From the NCBI GenBank assembly GCA_949840905.1, contig CATKXW010000001.1, positions 1 through 64,000 of the forward strand: 64,000 nt of DNA. The letters are read 5' to 3'. This DNA comes from an uncultured Eggerthellaceae bacterium (GTDB lineage Bacteria > Actinomycetota > Coriobacteriia > Coriobacteriales > Eggerthellaceae). Both the position numbers and the translations under genes were made by a program. This document shows positions 37,401 through 45,465 of this stretch, one piece after another (the first letter of the stretch is position 1; every line of letters begins with the position of its first letter). The notes under the pieces are model-generated. The model was not told the origin of the DNA and ran no database searches. It saw only the letters and a program-made list of their open reading frames with translations.

Positions 37401-38887
37401 CGACCATCGCCGCTGTGACCTCGTGAGAGGCACCTGCTGCATCCTTGTAGATGCAAGGAAGAGCGCCGGTGGTCGCCGGCTCAGGATCGGGCGCGACGAT
37501 AGAGCGGAAAGATGTCGCCGTCTCGAGCATGACCCCACTGGTGCCAGGATCGGCCTCAGGTCCTTCACCGATAGAGGCGTCACCGTTCTCTTCTGGGGTC
37601 ATCTCGAAGGCGGAATCTACGTTCGGCACCTGTTCGACACCGCTCGATTCGGGAGCGATCGCTTCGATCGAAGCCGCGACAGCCCCTTCATCTTCCTCTC
37701 GACCATCAAGTTCGGTGTCATCAGCGGACCTCTTAGACCCGCTCGCATCATCGGCGAACCCAACCATGATGGAGTTGCCGTTAGCATCGTGTATTTCGAC
37801 ATCGCCGAGGAGGGAGTTCGAGCGGTCCGCTTCTACGACGAACGAATCGATCGCCGCGCAATGCGAAGACGCAGCAGGATCGATCGATCGTGTTTGCGAA
37901 GAGATGCGGACCGCCCCCGCCCTACCCCCGGGAATGAGTAGGAGGCAAGAAAGATCAGAAGTGTAAAGACAGCCGTCATAGGAGGCATAGACAGCATTAT
38001 TCGCCTCCACCTCGATCGCCTCGATATCATCGGCACCAGTGAAAGCGTTCTCGTCGATAACAGTGATCGAGGAAGGAAGGGAGATAACGGAAACGACCTG
38101 GATGTCTTCTTTTAGTGAGACGAACGCACGATCGGCTATGCGAGCAACAGCATAAGGATCGCTAGCATCGACCGAAACAGCAGACGGAATAACGAGCGTC
38201 GTGCCATCGACTAGACTATCCGAGAGCATGCGAGGGTCGAGCGAAACGAGCGCAGCTTCTTGCCCACCCGGCTCGATGGCATAGGTCGCACCATCCACGG
38301 CGAACGAACCCACTACGACCGACGCTTCATCGAGCATACAAGCCGAAGACATACCCACGGCATCGGATCGATCGCCCTCCTCACCTTCGGAGAGAGCGGC
38401 AACATGATCATCTTCGCTAGAAAGAGTGGTTCTGGTGAGCGGCAGCTGTGCCGCAACGACGGGAACCTTGGTGTTCTGAAGAGTGCTCACTAGGAAGTAA
38501 GAGCGAGATGATTCTGCGACGGCGACCGTGGAAGCAGGTTCCATGGTGTCCGAGATACATTCCAAGGTATTGGAAGCACCGACGCCATCAACAAAGGATG
38601 ATCGGTGACCACCCTGGGAAACGGCTCCATCTCCGCCGTTTTCAGCGATGCTATCGTGGTTTTCTGAATCTGAAGGGTCAGTGACCCCATCGATCGAAAT
38701 AGAGGCTTCTGAGCCTCTCTGGGATGCCTCGCCTAAAGGCTCAGAGGCACTGACCCCCCCCCCGGACGGTATTGCCGGAAGTGGAAGCGAGAGCGGCGTT
38801 CGGCATCATACCGAGCACCAACAATGCGGCCATGGCCGCTGCGAGCGCGTTTCTCGCTAACGCACACGCGATCTTCCCGATGATCAT
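34477..38887 (-). CDS. Large secreted repeat surface protein, out of frame at a G10 tract (phase-variable)
   Basis: An ATG at 38887 with AAAGG upstream starts a clear signal peptide of 34 residues (AALLVLGMMPNAALA, cleaved after ALA). After about 41 codons comes a run of ten G (38754-38763). As reported, the frame shifts there and stops after 48 residues. With nine or twelve G the frame joins the long downstream frame without stops, giving about 1469 residues. The mature part has BspA-like N-terminal repeats related to the 872-residue protein, an acidic linker, two tandem modules of roughly 400 residues (about 37468-36205 and 36204-35000) full of MFxxCxxLxxxP units, and a beta-rich C-terminus ending SLTWVVAAK. 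No sorting motif. The sequenced state is OFF, unless the tract length is a sequencing error. Confidence 0.85.
35000..37468 (-). repeat. Two tandem ~400-residue modules in the large surface protein
   Basis: Module 1 (from about 37468) and module 2 (from about 36204) align along their length: both begin ALPCxYxDA, run through IAGWSF, GATVT.LWG, YWGPLR, SIDT.ELSGA, PSTFVIPEGV or PSSFVIPEGV, LNVLFNGC, YLPASLSLK and VTYYAGDD, and end before YWxxCYGR. They differ at many residues, so the duplication is old or diversifying. Borders are approximate. Confidence 0.75.
38754..38763 (-). repeat. G10 homopolymer in the coding start of the large surface gene
   Basis: Ten consecutive G on the minus strand (C on the plus strand), about 41 codons after the ATG and just past the signal peptide. 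The signal-peptide frame and the long frame join only if the tract has 9 or 12 bases (a multiple of three). This is the form and location of slipped-strand contingency tracts in phase-variable surface genes. Confidence 0.8.
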
Positions 38888-38956
38888 TTTGCAAACCTTT
38901 CCCGATACGGCTTTGCAAGCTATTCGATTCTCCGAGAAAGCCCCCCTTTCCTTCTA

Positions 38957-39067
38957 CTACCCTATCTCGCTTAGGGCATTACCATAGAATTCGGAAAGCA
39001 TCTCGGCCGACGGGAACGTTCGTTCATCCCTCTCATCCGGCGTCTCGCACATCCAGACGAACGGCAC
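38957..39067 (-). CDS. Candidate 36-residue leader peptide before the phase-variable gene
   Basis: A GTG at 39067 follows GGGAGGG by 8 nt and opens 36 codons ending in TAG at 38957. The peptide is hydrophilic (CETPDERDERTF, then LSEFYGNALSEIG) and resembles no family I know. It lies 30 nt inside the transcript and 69 nt before the surface-protein ATG. It may be a regulatory upstream frame or chance; the good ribosome site and position are the only support. Confidence 0.35.
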   Translation of the reverse strand: MPFVWMCETPDERDERTFPSAEMLSEFYGNALSEIG

Positions 39068-39096
39068 GCACAGACCCTCCCGTCACAACGGCTGAG

Positions 39097-39126
39097 ATTA
39101 TGTCATGTGGTTTTTCGGTCTGTCAA
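39097..39126 (-). promoter_or_regulatory. Promoter of the phase-variable surface gene
   Basis: Perfect -35 TTGACA (39121-39126), spacer of 18 bp, -10 CATAAT (39097-39102). Transcription would begin near 39090, leaving a leader of about 200 nt. This leader has no visible similarity to the two structured leaders of the paralogues. Confidence 0.7.
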
Positions 39127-39245
39127 ACGAACGAGCTTTGAAAAACTCGTCATCCCGAATGGTCCACCCCGCTCGAAAGCCCTCATGGAGATTTGATGAG
39201 GATGATGTCAGGCATGTGCAGCCCCCCCCTCCCCGACGCCCGGTT

Positions 39246-39316
39246 GATCGCCAGGGCAAGCCTCCTTCCCGAAAAATGCGCTTCGGATGGCGATCGACCA
39301 ACGCGAAGGAGGGGCT
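39246..39316. repeat. Nested inverted repeats after the DJ-1/PfpI gene
   Basis: GATCGCCA (39246-39253) is the perfect complement of TGGCGATC (39288-39295), and CCTCCTTC (39261-39268) of GAAGGAGG (39305-39312). The right end carries the 19-nt CCAACGCGAAGGAGGGGCT also found at 34386-34404. A run of eight C lies at 39222-39229. It probably acts as the 3'-end structure of the gene to its right. Confidence 0.45.
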
Positions 39317-39332
39317 AGCACACGACACGCGG

Positions 39333-39884
39333 CTAGCGCAAGAGCATGTCGGAGGCGACCTTGTCCGCCGCAGCATCGCCGCTCAGAGCGTGCAGCAGCT
39401 CGATGCCGAAGGGAAGCGCTTGGCCCGGACCGCTAGCGGTGATGAGGTTACCATCGACCACCACCCCTATCTCGCCCGTGTAAGAGCCCTCGGGAAAACC
39501 ACCCTCGCACCCCGGATAGCACGTGGCCCTCTTACCATCGAGGAGCCCTAAGGACGCCAGGATGGTGGGGCCGGCGCAGATGGCACCGAGCATACGGTCG
39601 TGGGTCATGAAGCTCTGCAGCGCTTCTGCCAACGGCTCGCTCTTACCGAGGTTCTCGACCCCCACCGATCCGCCCGGCACCACTATCATGGAGAAGTCGT
39701 CCAGATCGACGGCCTCCACCAGAGCATCAGCCTTCAAAGCGACCCCATGGGCGGCCATCAGGTCGAGACGCCCCATGACCGAGACCAGCGTCACCTCCGC
39801 CCCACCCCGCCGCAGCGCATCCACCGGCGCTATCACCTCGATGGGCTCCGACCCATCCGCCACCATCATCGCCACTCTCTTCAT
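39333..39884 (-). CDS. DJ-1/PfpI-family protein
   Basis: 183 residues. The family pattern is seen with the reactive Cys in the elbow LGAICAGPTILA near 105 and an upstream Glu in ADGSEPIEVIAP near 14-19; GGSVGVENL lies near 70. Close relatives include YajL/ThiJ-like chaperone or glyoxalase proteins. The ATG at 39884 follows AAAGGA; an earlier frame start is not needed. It has its own transcript, after the tsf terminator. Confidence 0.88.
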   Translation of the reverse strand: MKRVAMMVADGSEPIEVIAPVDALRRGGAEVTLVSVMGRLDLMAAHGVALKADALVEAVDLDDFSMIVVPGGSVGVENLGKSEPLAEALQSFMTHDRMLGAICAGPTILASLGLLDGKRATCYPGCEGGFPEGSYTGEIGVVVDGNLITASGPGQALPFGIELLHALSGDAAADKVASDMLLR

Positions 39885-39911
39885 AGCAAATCCTTTCCTC
39901 TCCATAACGAG

Positions 39912-39941
39912 AAGGGGGCTGCCCCGACGGACAGCCCCCTT
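39912..39941 (-). terminator. Terminator of rpsB-tsf
   Basis: A 10-bp perfect stem AAGGGGGCTG/CAGCCCCCTT with a 10-nt loop, followed by CTCGTT on the minus strand, 22 nt past the tsf stop. Confidence 0.75.
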
Positions 39942-39963
39942 CGTACACCATATCAGGCGTGAT

Positions 39964-40830
39964 CTAGAACTCTTCGCCCAGCTCGAAACGGATGAAGCCG
40001 GTGATGGCGATCTTGCCGCCGATCTCCTTGGCGCACTCGTCCACATACTGCTGCACGGTCTGATCCGGGTTCTTCACGAAGGGCTGCTCGGTAAGGCACT
40101 GCTCCTTGAAGAACTTCTCCAGACGGCCCGTGGCCATCTTCTCCTGGATCTCCTCCGGCTTGCCGGACTCGGCGGCCTGAGCCTTGTAGATCTCCTTCTC
40201 GTGCTCGATGATGTCGGCGGGCACCGCATCGCGGGTGGCGGCCACCGGGTTCACCGCGGCCACCTGCATGGCCACGTCACGGCCGCACTTCTGGAACAGC
40301 TCGGTGGAAGGAGCGACGCCCTCCAGAGCGAACGTCACCAGAACGCCGATCTTGCCGGCACCATGGATGTACTCGGCGACACCGTCAGCCTCCACCACGC
40401 CGAAGCGCGCGAGGGTGGTGTTCTCGCCCAACACATGGATGCAGTCGGTCACGATGTCGGCCACAGACTGACCGTCGACCTCAGCGGCCTGCAGGGCGTC
40501 CATGTCCACCGGACGGGCGTTCAGAGCAGCCTTGGCGATGCGCTCGGCGTAAGCTTTGAACTTGTCGTTGATGGCCACGAAGTCGGTCTCGCAGTTGAGC
40601 TCGATGACCGCACCGGTGGTGCAGTCGTTGGAGAGCACGGTCATGACGGTGCCCTCGTTGGTGGCACGACCGGCCTTCTTGGCGGCAGCAGCCAGGCCAC
40701 GAGTGCGCAGCACGTCGACGGCCTTATCCATGTCGCCGTCGGACTCGGTGAGCGCCTTTTTGCACTCCATCATGCCCGCGCCGGTCATCTCGCGGAGCTC
40801 TTTCACCATGGAAGCAGTGATGTCAGCCAT
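39964..40830 (-). CDS. tsf: Elongation factor Ts
   Basis: 288 residues. N-terminal UBA-like part with VKELREMTGAGMMECKKAL at 9-27, then the core containing NCETDFVA near 78 that contacts EF-Tu. It is the nucleotide exchange factor of EF-Tu. It follows rpsB by 76 nt, the conserved order. Confidence 0.97.
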   Translation of the reverse strand: MADITASMVKELREMTGAGMMECKKALTESDGDMDKAVDVLRTRGLAAAAKKAGRATNEGTVMTVLSNDCTTGAVIELNCETDFVAINDKFKAYAERIAKAALNARPVDMDALQAAEVDGQSVADIVTDCIHVLGENTTLARFGVVEADGVAEYIHGAGKIGVLVTFALEGVAPSTELFQKCGRDVAMQVAAVNPVAATRDAVPADIIEHEKEIYKAQAAESGKPEEIQEKMATGRLEKFFKEQCLTEQPFVKNPDQTVQQYVDECAKEIGGKIAITGFIRFELGEEF

Positions 40831-40906
40831 GTGTGGTTCCTTTCTCTATCTCGACGAAAATGGTCGGCCTCGGTCCCTCGACCGATGCGTTCGGGAGGAA
40901 GCGTCC

Positions 40907-41764
40907 TTACTTCTCCTCGGCAGCGGCGACAGCCTCGGCGTCGTTCTCGGCAGCGGATGCGACGACCTCTTCCGCGCCAGCCTGAGCTGCAGCGCCTTCT
41001 GCGACCTCAGCGACAGCGGCAGCCTCGGCAGCAGCGCCCGGAGCGCCTGCCATCATCTCGTCAGCGGAGACCTCAGCGCCAGTGCCCGCGATCACCGCGT
41101 CAGCGATGAAGTCGCACAGCAGGCGAACGGAACGGATAGCGTCGTCGTTGGCCGGGATCCCGTAATCGACGTCATCGGGATCGCAGTTGGTATCCAACGT
41201 GCCGACGACCGGGATGCTCAGGCGCTTGGCCTCGTGGATGGCGATGGCCTCGCGGTTGGTGTCGATCACGAACACAGCGTCGGGCACGCGCTTCATGTTG
41301 CGGATGCCGTTGAGGTTGATCTGCAGCTTCGCCAGCTCCTTGTGCAGAAGGATCTGCTCCTTCTTCGGCAGCAGCGCCATACGACCATCAGCGTCCATGG
41401 CCTCCAGCTCCTCCATGCGGTTCACACGAGTGCGGATGGTCACGAAGTTGGTGAGCATGCCGCCGAGCCAGCGGGAGTTCACATAGGGCATGCCGCAGCG
41501 GTTCGCAGCATCGGCGATGGGCTCTTGGGCCTGCTTCTTGGTGCCCACGAACAGCACGGTGCCGCCCTTGCGAGTGAGGTCGGACACGAACGTGTAAGCA
41601 CGGTCGAGGCCGATGAGGGTCTGCTTGAGATCGATGATGTAGATGTCACCGCGACTGCCGAAGATATAGGGCTTCATCTTCGGGTTCCAACGACGGGTCT
41701 GGTGACCGAAATGCGTGCCTGCTTCGAGCAGCGACTGCACGCTGACTTTGCTGACGTTAGCCAT
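40907..41764 (-). CDS. rpsB: 30S ribosomal protein S2 with acidic Ala/Glu tail
   Basis: 285 residues. S2 is recognised by [19 protein letters not shown] near 13-31 and later [13 protein letters not shown] and [13 protein letters not shown]-like strands ([17 protein letters not shown]). The last about 55 residues (from ADEMMAG) consist nearly of Ala, Glu and Val and exceed the E. coli protein. GGAGAG precedes the ATG at 41764. Confidence 0.96.
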   Translation of the reverse strand: MANVSKVSVQSLLEAGTHFGHQTRRWNPKMKPYIFGSRGDIYIIDLKQTLIGLDRAYTFVSDLTRKGGTVLFVGTKKQAQEPIADAANRCGMPYVNSRWLGGMLTNFVTIRTRVNRMEELEAMDADGRMALLPKKEQILLHKELAKLQINLNGIRNMKRVPDAVFVIDTNREAIAIHEAKRLSIPVVGTLDTNCDPDDVDYGIPANDDAIRSVRLLCDFIADAVIAGTGAEVSADEMMAGAPGAAAEAAAVAEVAEGAAAQAGAEEVVASAAENDAEAVAAAEEK

Positions 41765-41899
41765 GCATCTCTCCATTCGTTAGTCCTCTGCAGGAAGTCA
41801 ACCCGGAAGCTTCCGCAGCCTTTTTCCGTTGGCCACTGGCGGAGCCGGTCGTTCCTGCATGTGAAATATAGAAACTTGGTTATGATAACACGATTCTGG
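41765..41899 (-). promoter_or_regulatory. rpsB leader and promoter region
   Basis: 135 nt between ffh and rpsB. A -10-like TATATT lies at about 41867 on the minus strand with GTGTTA 17 bp upstream. A 12-bp palindrome CGGAAGCTTCCG (near 41805-41816), followed on the plus strand by T5, may form a leader hairpin. No S2-binding motif was identified with confidence. Confidence 0.45.
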
Positions 41900-43312
41900 T
41901 CACTGCTTCATCATATTCTGCAACTGCTTCATATCTTGCAGGCTCATGCCGCCAAGACCCGGGAAGCCGCCGCGGGCGCGGCCCTTCTTCCCCTTCTTGC
42001 CCTTGCGAGAGCTCTGGGCCTGGTCGAGCTGGGCGGTCATCTTCTTCACCATCTTCTTGGTCTCGTTGAACTTCTTCATCATCTGGTTCACCTCGGTGAC
42101 GGTGACACCAGCACCGGCAGCGATGCGAGCGCGACGGGAGCCGTTGAGCACCTCGGGGCGCTCGCGCTCCTCTTTGGTCATGGAGTTGATGATGATCTCC
42201 ATGGAATCGAGCGCATGCTCGTCCACCTCGCCGGTTCCGAGAGCCTTGTCGCCTCCCGGCAGAGCGCTGATGAGCTTGGCCACGCCGCCCATCTTGCCTA
42301 TCTGGCGGTTCATGGTGATGAAGTCATTGAGGTTGAGGTTGCCTCGCGCCATGCGCTCGGCCTCCACCGCTTCCTGCTCCTCTTGCTGCACGCGCACGGC
42401 GCTCTCGATGAGCGACACCACATCGCCCATGCCCAGGATGCGCTTGGCCATGCGGTCAGGGTGGAACTCTTCGAGGGAATCGGGCTTCTCGCCCGAGGAG
42501 ATGAACTTGATGGGCTTGCCGGTCACCTCGCGCACCGACAGCGCGCCGCCGCCGCGGGCATCACCGTCCATCTTCGACATGATCACCCCGTCGAAGTCGA
42601 CCCGATCGGCGAAGGCCTCCACCACGTTCACCACATCTTGACCGGTCATGGCGTCCACCACCATGAGTATCTGGTCGGGCTTGGTAGCAGCCTTGATGGC
42701 CTGGGCCTCGGCCATCATCTCCTCATCGACGTGCAGACGGCCCGCCGTGTCGATGATGACCACGTCCCGCAAATTGTCGATGGCGTCTTGGACGCCCTCT
42801 TGGGCGATGCGCACCGGGTCTTGGCCCGCGCCTCGATAGACGCGCACCCCTATCTCGCCGCCCAGAGCAGCCAGCTGGTCAGCGGCTGCCGGACGATAGA
42901 CGTCGCAAGCCACCAGCAACGGCGAGTGGTTCTCCTGCTTCAGCCGATAGGCCAGCTTGGCGGCGGCCGTGGTCTTGCCCGAACCCTGCAGGCCCACCAG
43001 CATGATGACGTTGGGGATGCGGCCCGACAGCACCAGCTTCGAGTCAGTGCGACCTAAGAGCTCGGTCAGCTCATCGAGCACGATCTTCGTCACGTTCTGG
43101 GCCGGCGTGAGCGATTCGAGCACATCAGCTTCCAGGCAGCGTTCCTTCGTACGGGCCACGAACGCCTTGACCACCTTGAAGTTCACATCCGCCTCCAAGA
43201 GCGCCATGCGGATCTCGCGCATGGCCCCGTTGATGTCCTCTTCGGTCAAACGGCCCTTGCCGCGCAGGCCAGAGAATATGGATTGCAGACGCGATGACAG
43301 GTTCTCGAGCAC
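41900..43312 (-). CDS. ffh: Signal recognition particle protein Ffh
   Basis: 470 residues from GTG 43312 (LENLSSRLQSIFSGLRGKG), preferred over TTG 43321 by alignment with family starts. The NG domain shows GLQGSGKTT near 105-113, DVYRPAAADQL, DTAGRLHVD near 187 and GDARGGGALS; the methionine-rich M domain follows and ends MSLQDMKQLQNMMKQ. It binds SRP RNA and signal sequences and docks with FtsY, encoded 2 kb away. Confidence 0.97.
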   Translation of the reverse strand: MLENLSSRLQSIFSGLRGKGRLTEEDINGAMREIRMALLEADVNFKVVKAFVARTKERCLEADVLESLTPAQNVTKIVLDELTELLGRTDSKLVLSGRIPNVIMLVGLQGSGKTTAAAKLAYRLKQENHSPLLVACDVYRPAAADQLAALGGEIGVRVYRGAGQDPVRIAQEGVQDAIDNLRDVVIIDTAGRLHVDEEMMAEAQAIKAATKPDQILMVVDAMTGQDVVNVVEAFADRVDFDGVIMSKMDGDARGGGALSVREVTGKPIKFISSGEKPDSLEEFHPDRMAKRILGMGDVVSLIESAVRVQQEEQEAVEAERMARGNLNLNDFITMNRQIGKMGGVAKLISALPGGDKALGTGEVDEHALDSMEIIINSMTKEERERPEVLNGSRRARIAAGAGVTVTEVNQMMKKFNETKKMVKKMTAQLDQAQSSRKGKKGKKGRARGGFPGLGGMSLQDMKQLQNMMKQ

Positions 43313-43506
43313 GACCCTCAACTCCCTTGATGTGCACGGGCTTTCGACGCCCTTCTACGATCATCCCGCCAATTTAGCACAAAATGCCCAGGAACCTAGC
43401 AGCGCACCGTCCGTTATACTTTCACTTATTAATGTTTCGTTAAGGAATGCGCGCCCTCCGAAGCGGCGCTCTCTTCGGCCCTGTCCCCCACGCGAGCGAG
43501 GAGTCC

Positions 43507-45423
43507 ATGGCAGAGAAGCCATCGAACAGCCGCAAGAAGGTGAGCTTTCAGCCCGCACGGGACGGCCATGGCGCGCGTTGGGAGATCGAGGGTGCCACCG
43601 CATCATCGAAGCCCGAGCGAGCGCCACGCAACCAGCGAGAACGGGCGCAGGCGCGCATAGAGGAGCACAAGCGCAAGGCTGGTGCTGGCACCAGAGCCGC
43701 CAAGGCGGAGAGGGATGCCGTCACTCGCGTGCGAAAGCAGCGGGAGCTGGTGGAGGTCAACGAACGAGCCGTGCGCGATCGCAGCGCTGCGGCCGTGCGC
43801 CGTTCGAAGGACGCCCACCCTGCCGAGCGCCGCGCTGTCGCCAAGCCCGCTGTCGCCAAAGGCTCGCCCTCCCGCACCGAGACGGATCGCAGGCCCCGCA
43901 CAGCTGACGACCACGGTGGCGTGCGCCCGATGAAGGGAGTCGGGCGAGGCCGCGCTCAAGAACGGGTGAGAGCAGCTGCGAAGCCCGAGCGCATCGTGGC
44001 CGAGAACCCCCAGCGCGCCCGCCACGCCTCCTCCGAGCGCACGCGCAGCAACGTGATGGAGGCCATGTTGCCCTCCTCGAAGGGGAGCGCCTCCCACTCC
44101 ACGGTGTTCGGCCTGTCGATGAGCACGGTCATCATCGTGGTGCTCTTGGTGGTCGTGGTGGTGTTCTTCCTGTGGCATCCCTGGTCCCGCGGTACCGAAG
44201 CGCTCGCTCCCGACCCCGGCGAGCAAGCGCCCCCGAGCGACATCCTCGAAGAGCGCTTCAGCACCATGCCCACCTATGGCATCGTCGCCCCGGTGGACTT
44301 CAACGCCGTGGAAGAGGAGGGCTTCACAGCTGGGTTCGTGCTGGCCCATGGCGGGGTGGTGACCGATTACTCCGTCTACGACACCGAGCCGGAGCTGAGC
44401 GACGCTAGCGCCCAGGTCCTCAACGAGGCCCTCGAACCATTCACGGAAAACGATGCCATCACGGCGTTCTTGCTGATGGACATCCAGACCGGGCGCGGCT
44501 TCGCCCGCAACGTCGACAAGACCATCTACGGGGCCAGCTCTTTCAAGGGGCCCTACTGCGCTTATCTGCTCAAGAAGTACGTCGATGGCGGCGACACGAA
44601 GCTGAACGACACCTTCGCCAGCGGATATATGACCGCCAATCTGGGCTATGCCCGGTCGGGCACCGATTCGCTCGACAACCTGATCGAAGAGACCATCGTG
44701 GATTCCAGCAACGACGCCTTCGCGTCGCTGCGCGTCAGCTTCTCCGACAAGACCCTCTCCGAATGGCTCACCAGCATCGACGTGGACGGCAACGTGGCCT
44801 ACGACACTTGGTTCCCGTTCAACACCGTGCGCAACATGGCGAAGCTATGGATGGAGACCTACTACTACCTCCAAACGAACTCTGAGGCCGCGAGGGCGTT
44901 GGGCGACTACATGGGCAGCACCACCAAGTCGTTCATGCGCGAATCGCTCACCGGCGTGCGCGCGCTCGAAGAGCCTGCCGAGGATGGGGGCACAGGACAA
45001 GAAGCGGTGACCGCTGCTGCGAGCGAGGGCGGTCAAGAAGCGGTGACCGCTGCTGCAGACGAGAGCGGCCAAGAAGCAGTGACCGAGGCTGCCGATGATC
45101 AGGATGTCAGCGAGGACGAAGCGACCCTGGAGGAGAGCTCCACGCTGAAGGTGACCGGTAGCGTGGGCAAGAATCTGGGCAACATGGTGGAGCATTCCAT
45201 CGACGTCATCATGGCCCCCGAGATAACGGTGCGCGACAAGGCTGGATGGAACATCGATGCGGACGAGAACTACAACGCCCTCGTCGATTGCGGCATCGTC
45301 ACCTGCAACGGCCGCGACTACCTGCTCTGCGTGATGGCAGACGCGGCCTTCACCGATAGCAACGTCGAGGATTTCGAGCGGCTCATCGCCGCCGTGTTCG
45401 AGGCGCGCCAAGACCTCGCCTGA
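43507..45423 (+). CDS. Membrane-anchored class A beta-lactamase-like serine hydrolase
   Basis: 638 residues. Residues 1-200 are highly basic, Arg/Ala-rich and probably cytoplasmic; one membrane helix follows (STVIIVVLLVVVVVFFLW, near 206-224), so the catalytic part is outside. It shows SSFK (SxxK, near 344), SSN (SxN, near 399) and KAG (KTG-like, near 577), as in Beta-lactamase2/PBP-like hydrolases. Between SxN and KAG lies an insertion with three 12-residue repeats. The ATG at 43507 has GGAG three bases upstream, a little close; an ATG 20 codons earlier (43447) follows AAGGA with almost no spacing. A TATACT -10 lies near 43416. Function in peptidoglycan or beta-lactam handling is not decided. 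Confidence 0.8.
   Translation: MAEKPSNSRKKVSFQPARDGHGARWEIEGATASSKPERAPRNQRERAQARIEEHKRKAGAGTRAAKAERDAVTRVRKQRELVEVNERAVRDRSAAAVRRSKDAHPAERRAVAKPAVAKGSPSRTETDRRPRTADDHGGVRPMKGVGRGRAQERVRAAAKPERIVAENPQRARHASSERTRSNVMEAMLPSSKGSASHSTVFGLSMSTVIIVVLLVVVVVFFLWHPWSRGTEALAPDPGEQAPPSDILEERFSTMPTYGIVAPVDFNAVEEEGFTAGFVLAHGGVVTDYSVYDTEPELSDASAQVLNEALEPFTENDAITAFLLMDIQTGRGFARNVDKTIYGASSFKGPYCAYLLKKYVDGGDTKLNDTFASGYMTANLGYARSGTDSLDNLIEETIVDSSNDAFASLRVSFSDKTLSEWLTSIDVDGNVAYDTWFPFNTVRNMAKLWMETYYYLQTNSEAARALGDYMGSTTKSFMRESLTGVRALEEPAEDGGTGQEAVTAAASEGGQEAVTAAADESGQEAVTEAADDQDVSEDEATLEESSTLKVTGSVGKNLGNMVEHSIDVIMAPEITVRDKAGWNIDADENYNALVDCGIVTCNGRDYLLCVMADAAFTDSNVEDFERLIAAVFEARQDLA
44995..45102 (+). repeat. Three 36-bp tandem repeats inside the serine hydrolase gene
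   Basis: Units 44995-45030, 45031-45066 and 45067-45102 encode GQEAVTAAASEG, GQEAVTAAADES and GQEAVTEAADDQ. The first two differ at few bases, suggesting recent duplication. They sit in an acidic insertion between two catalytic motifs, likely a surface loop. Confidence 0.85.
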
Positions 45424-45465
45424 GGCGCGCGCTCCTCTCGCGGAGCCTGCCGTGAACCTACCAGC

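Noticed and set aside
38565-38567. TTG at 38565 as the start of the large surface protein
   Set aside because: It would give a secreted-type protein without signal peptide; coding sequence continues upstream in frame to the G10 tract, where the signal peptide joins.
39222-39229. Second homopolymer (C8) as another phase-variation tract
   Set aside because: It is intergenic, interrupts no open frame and is not placed between promoter boxes.
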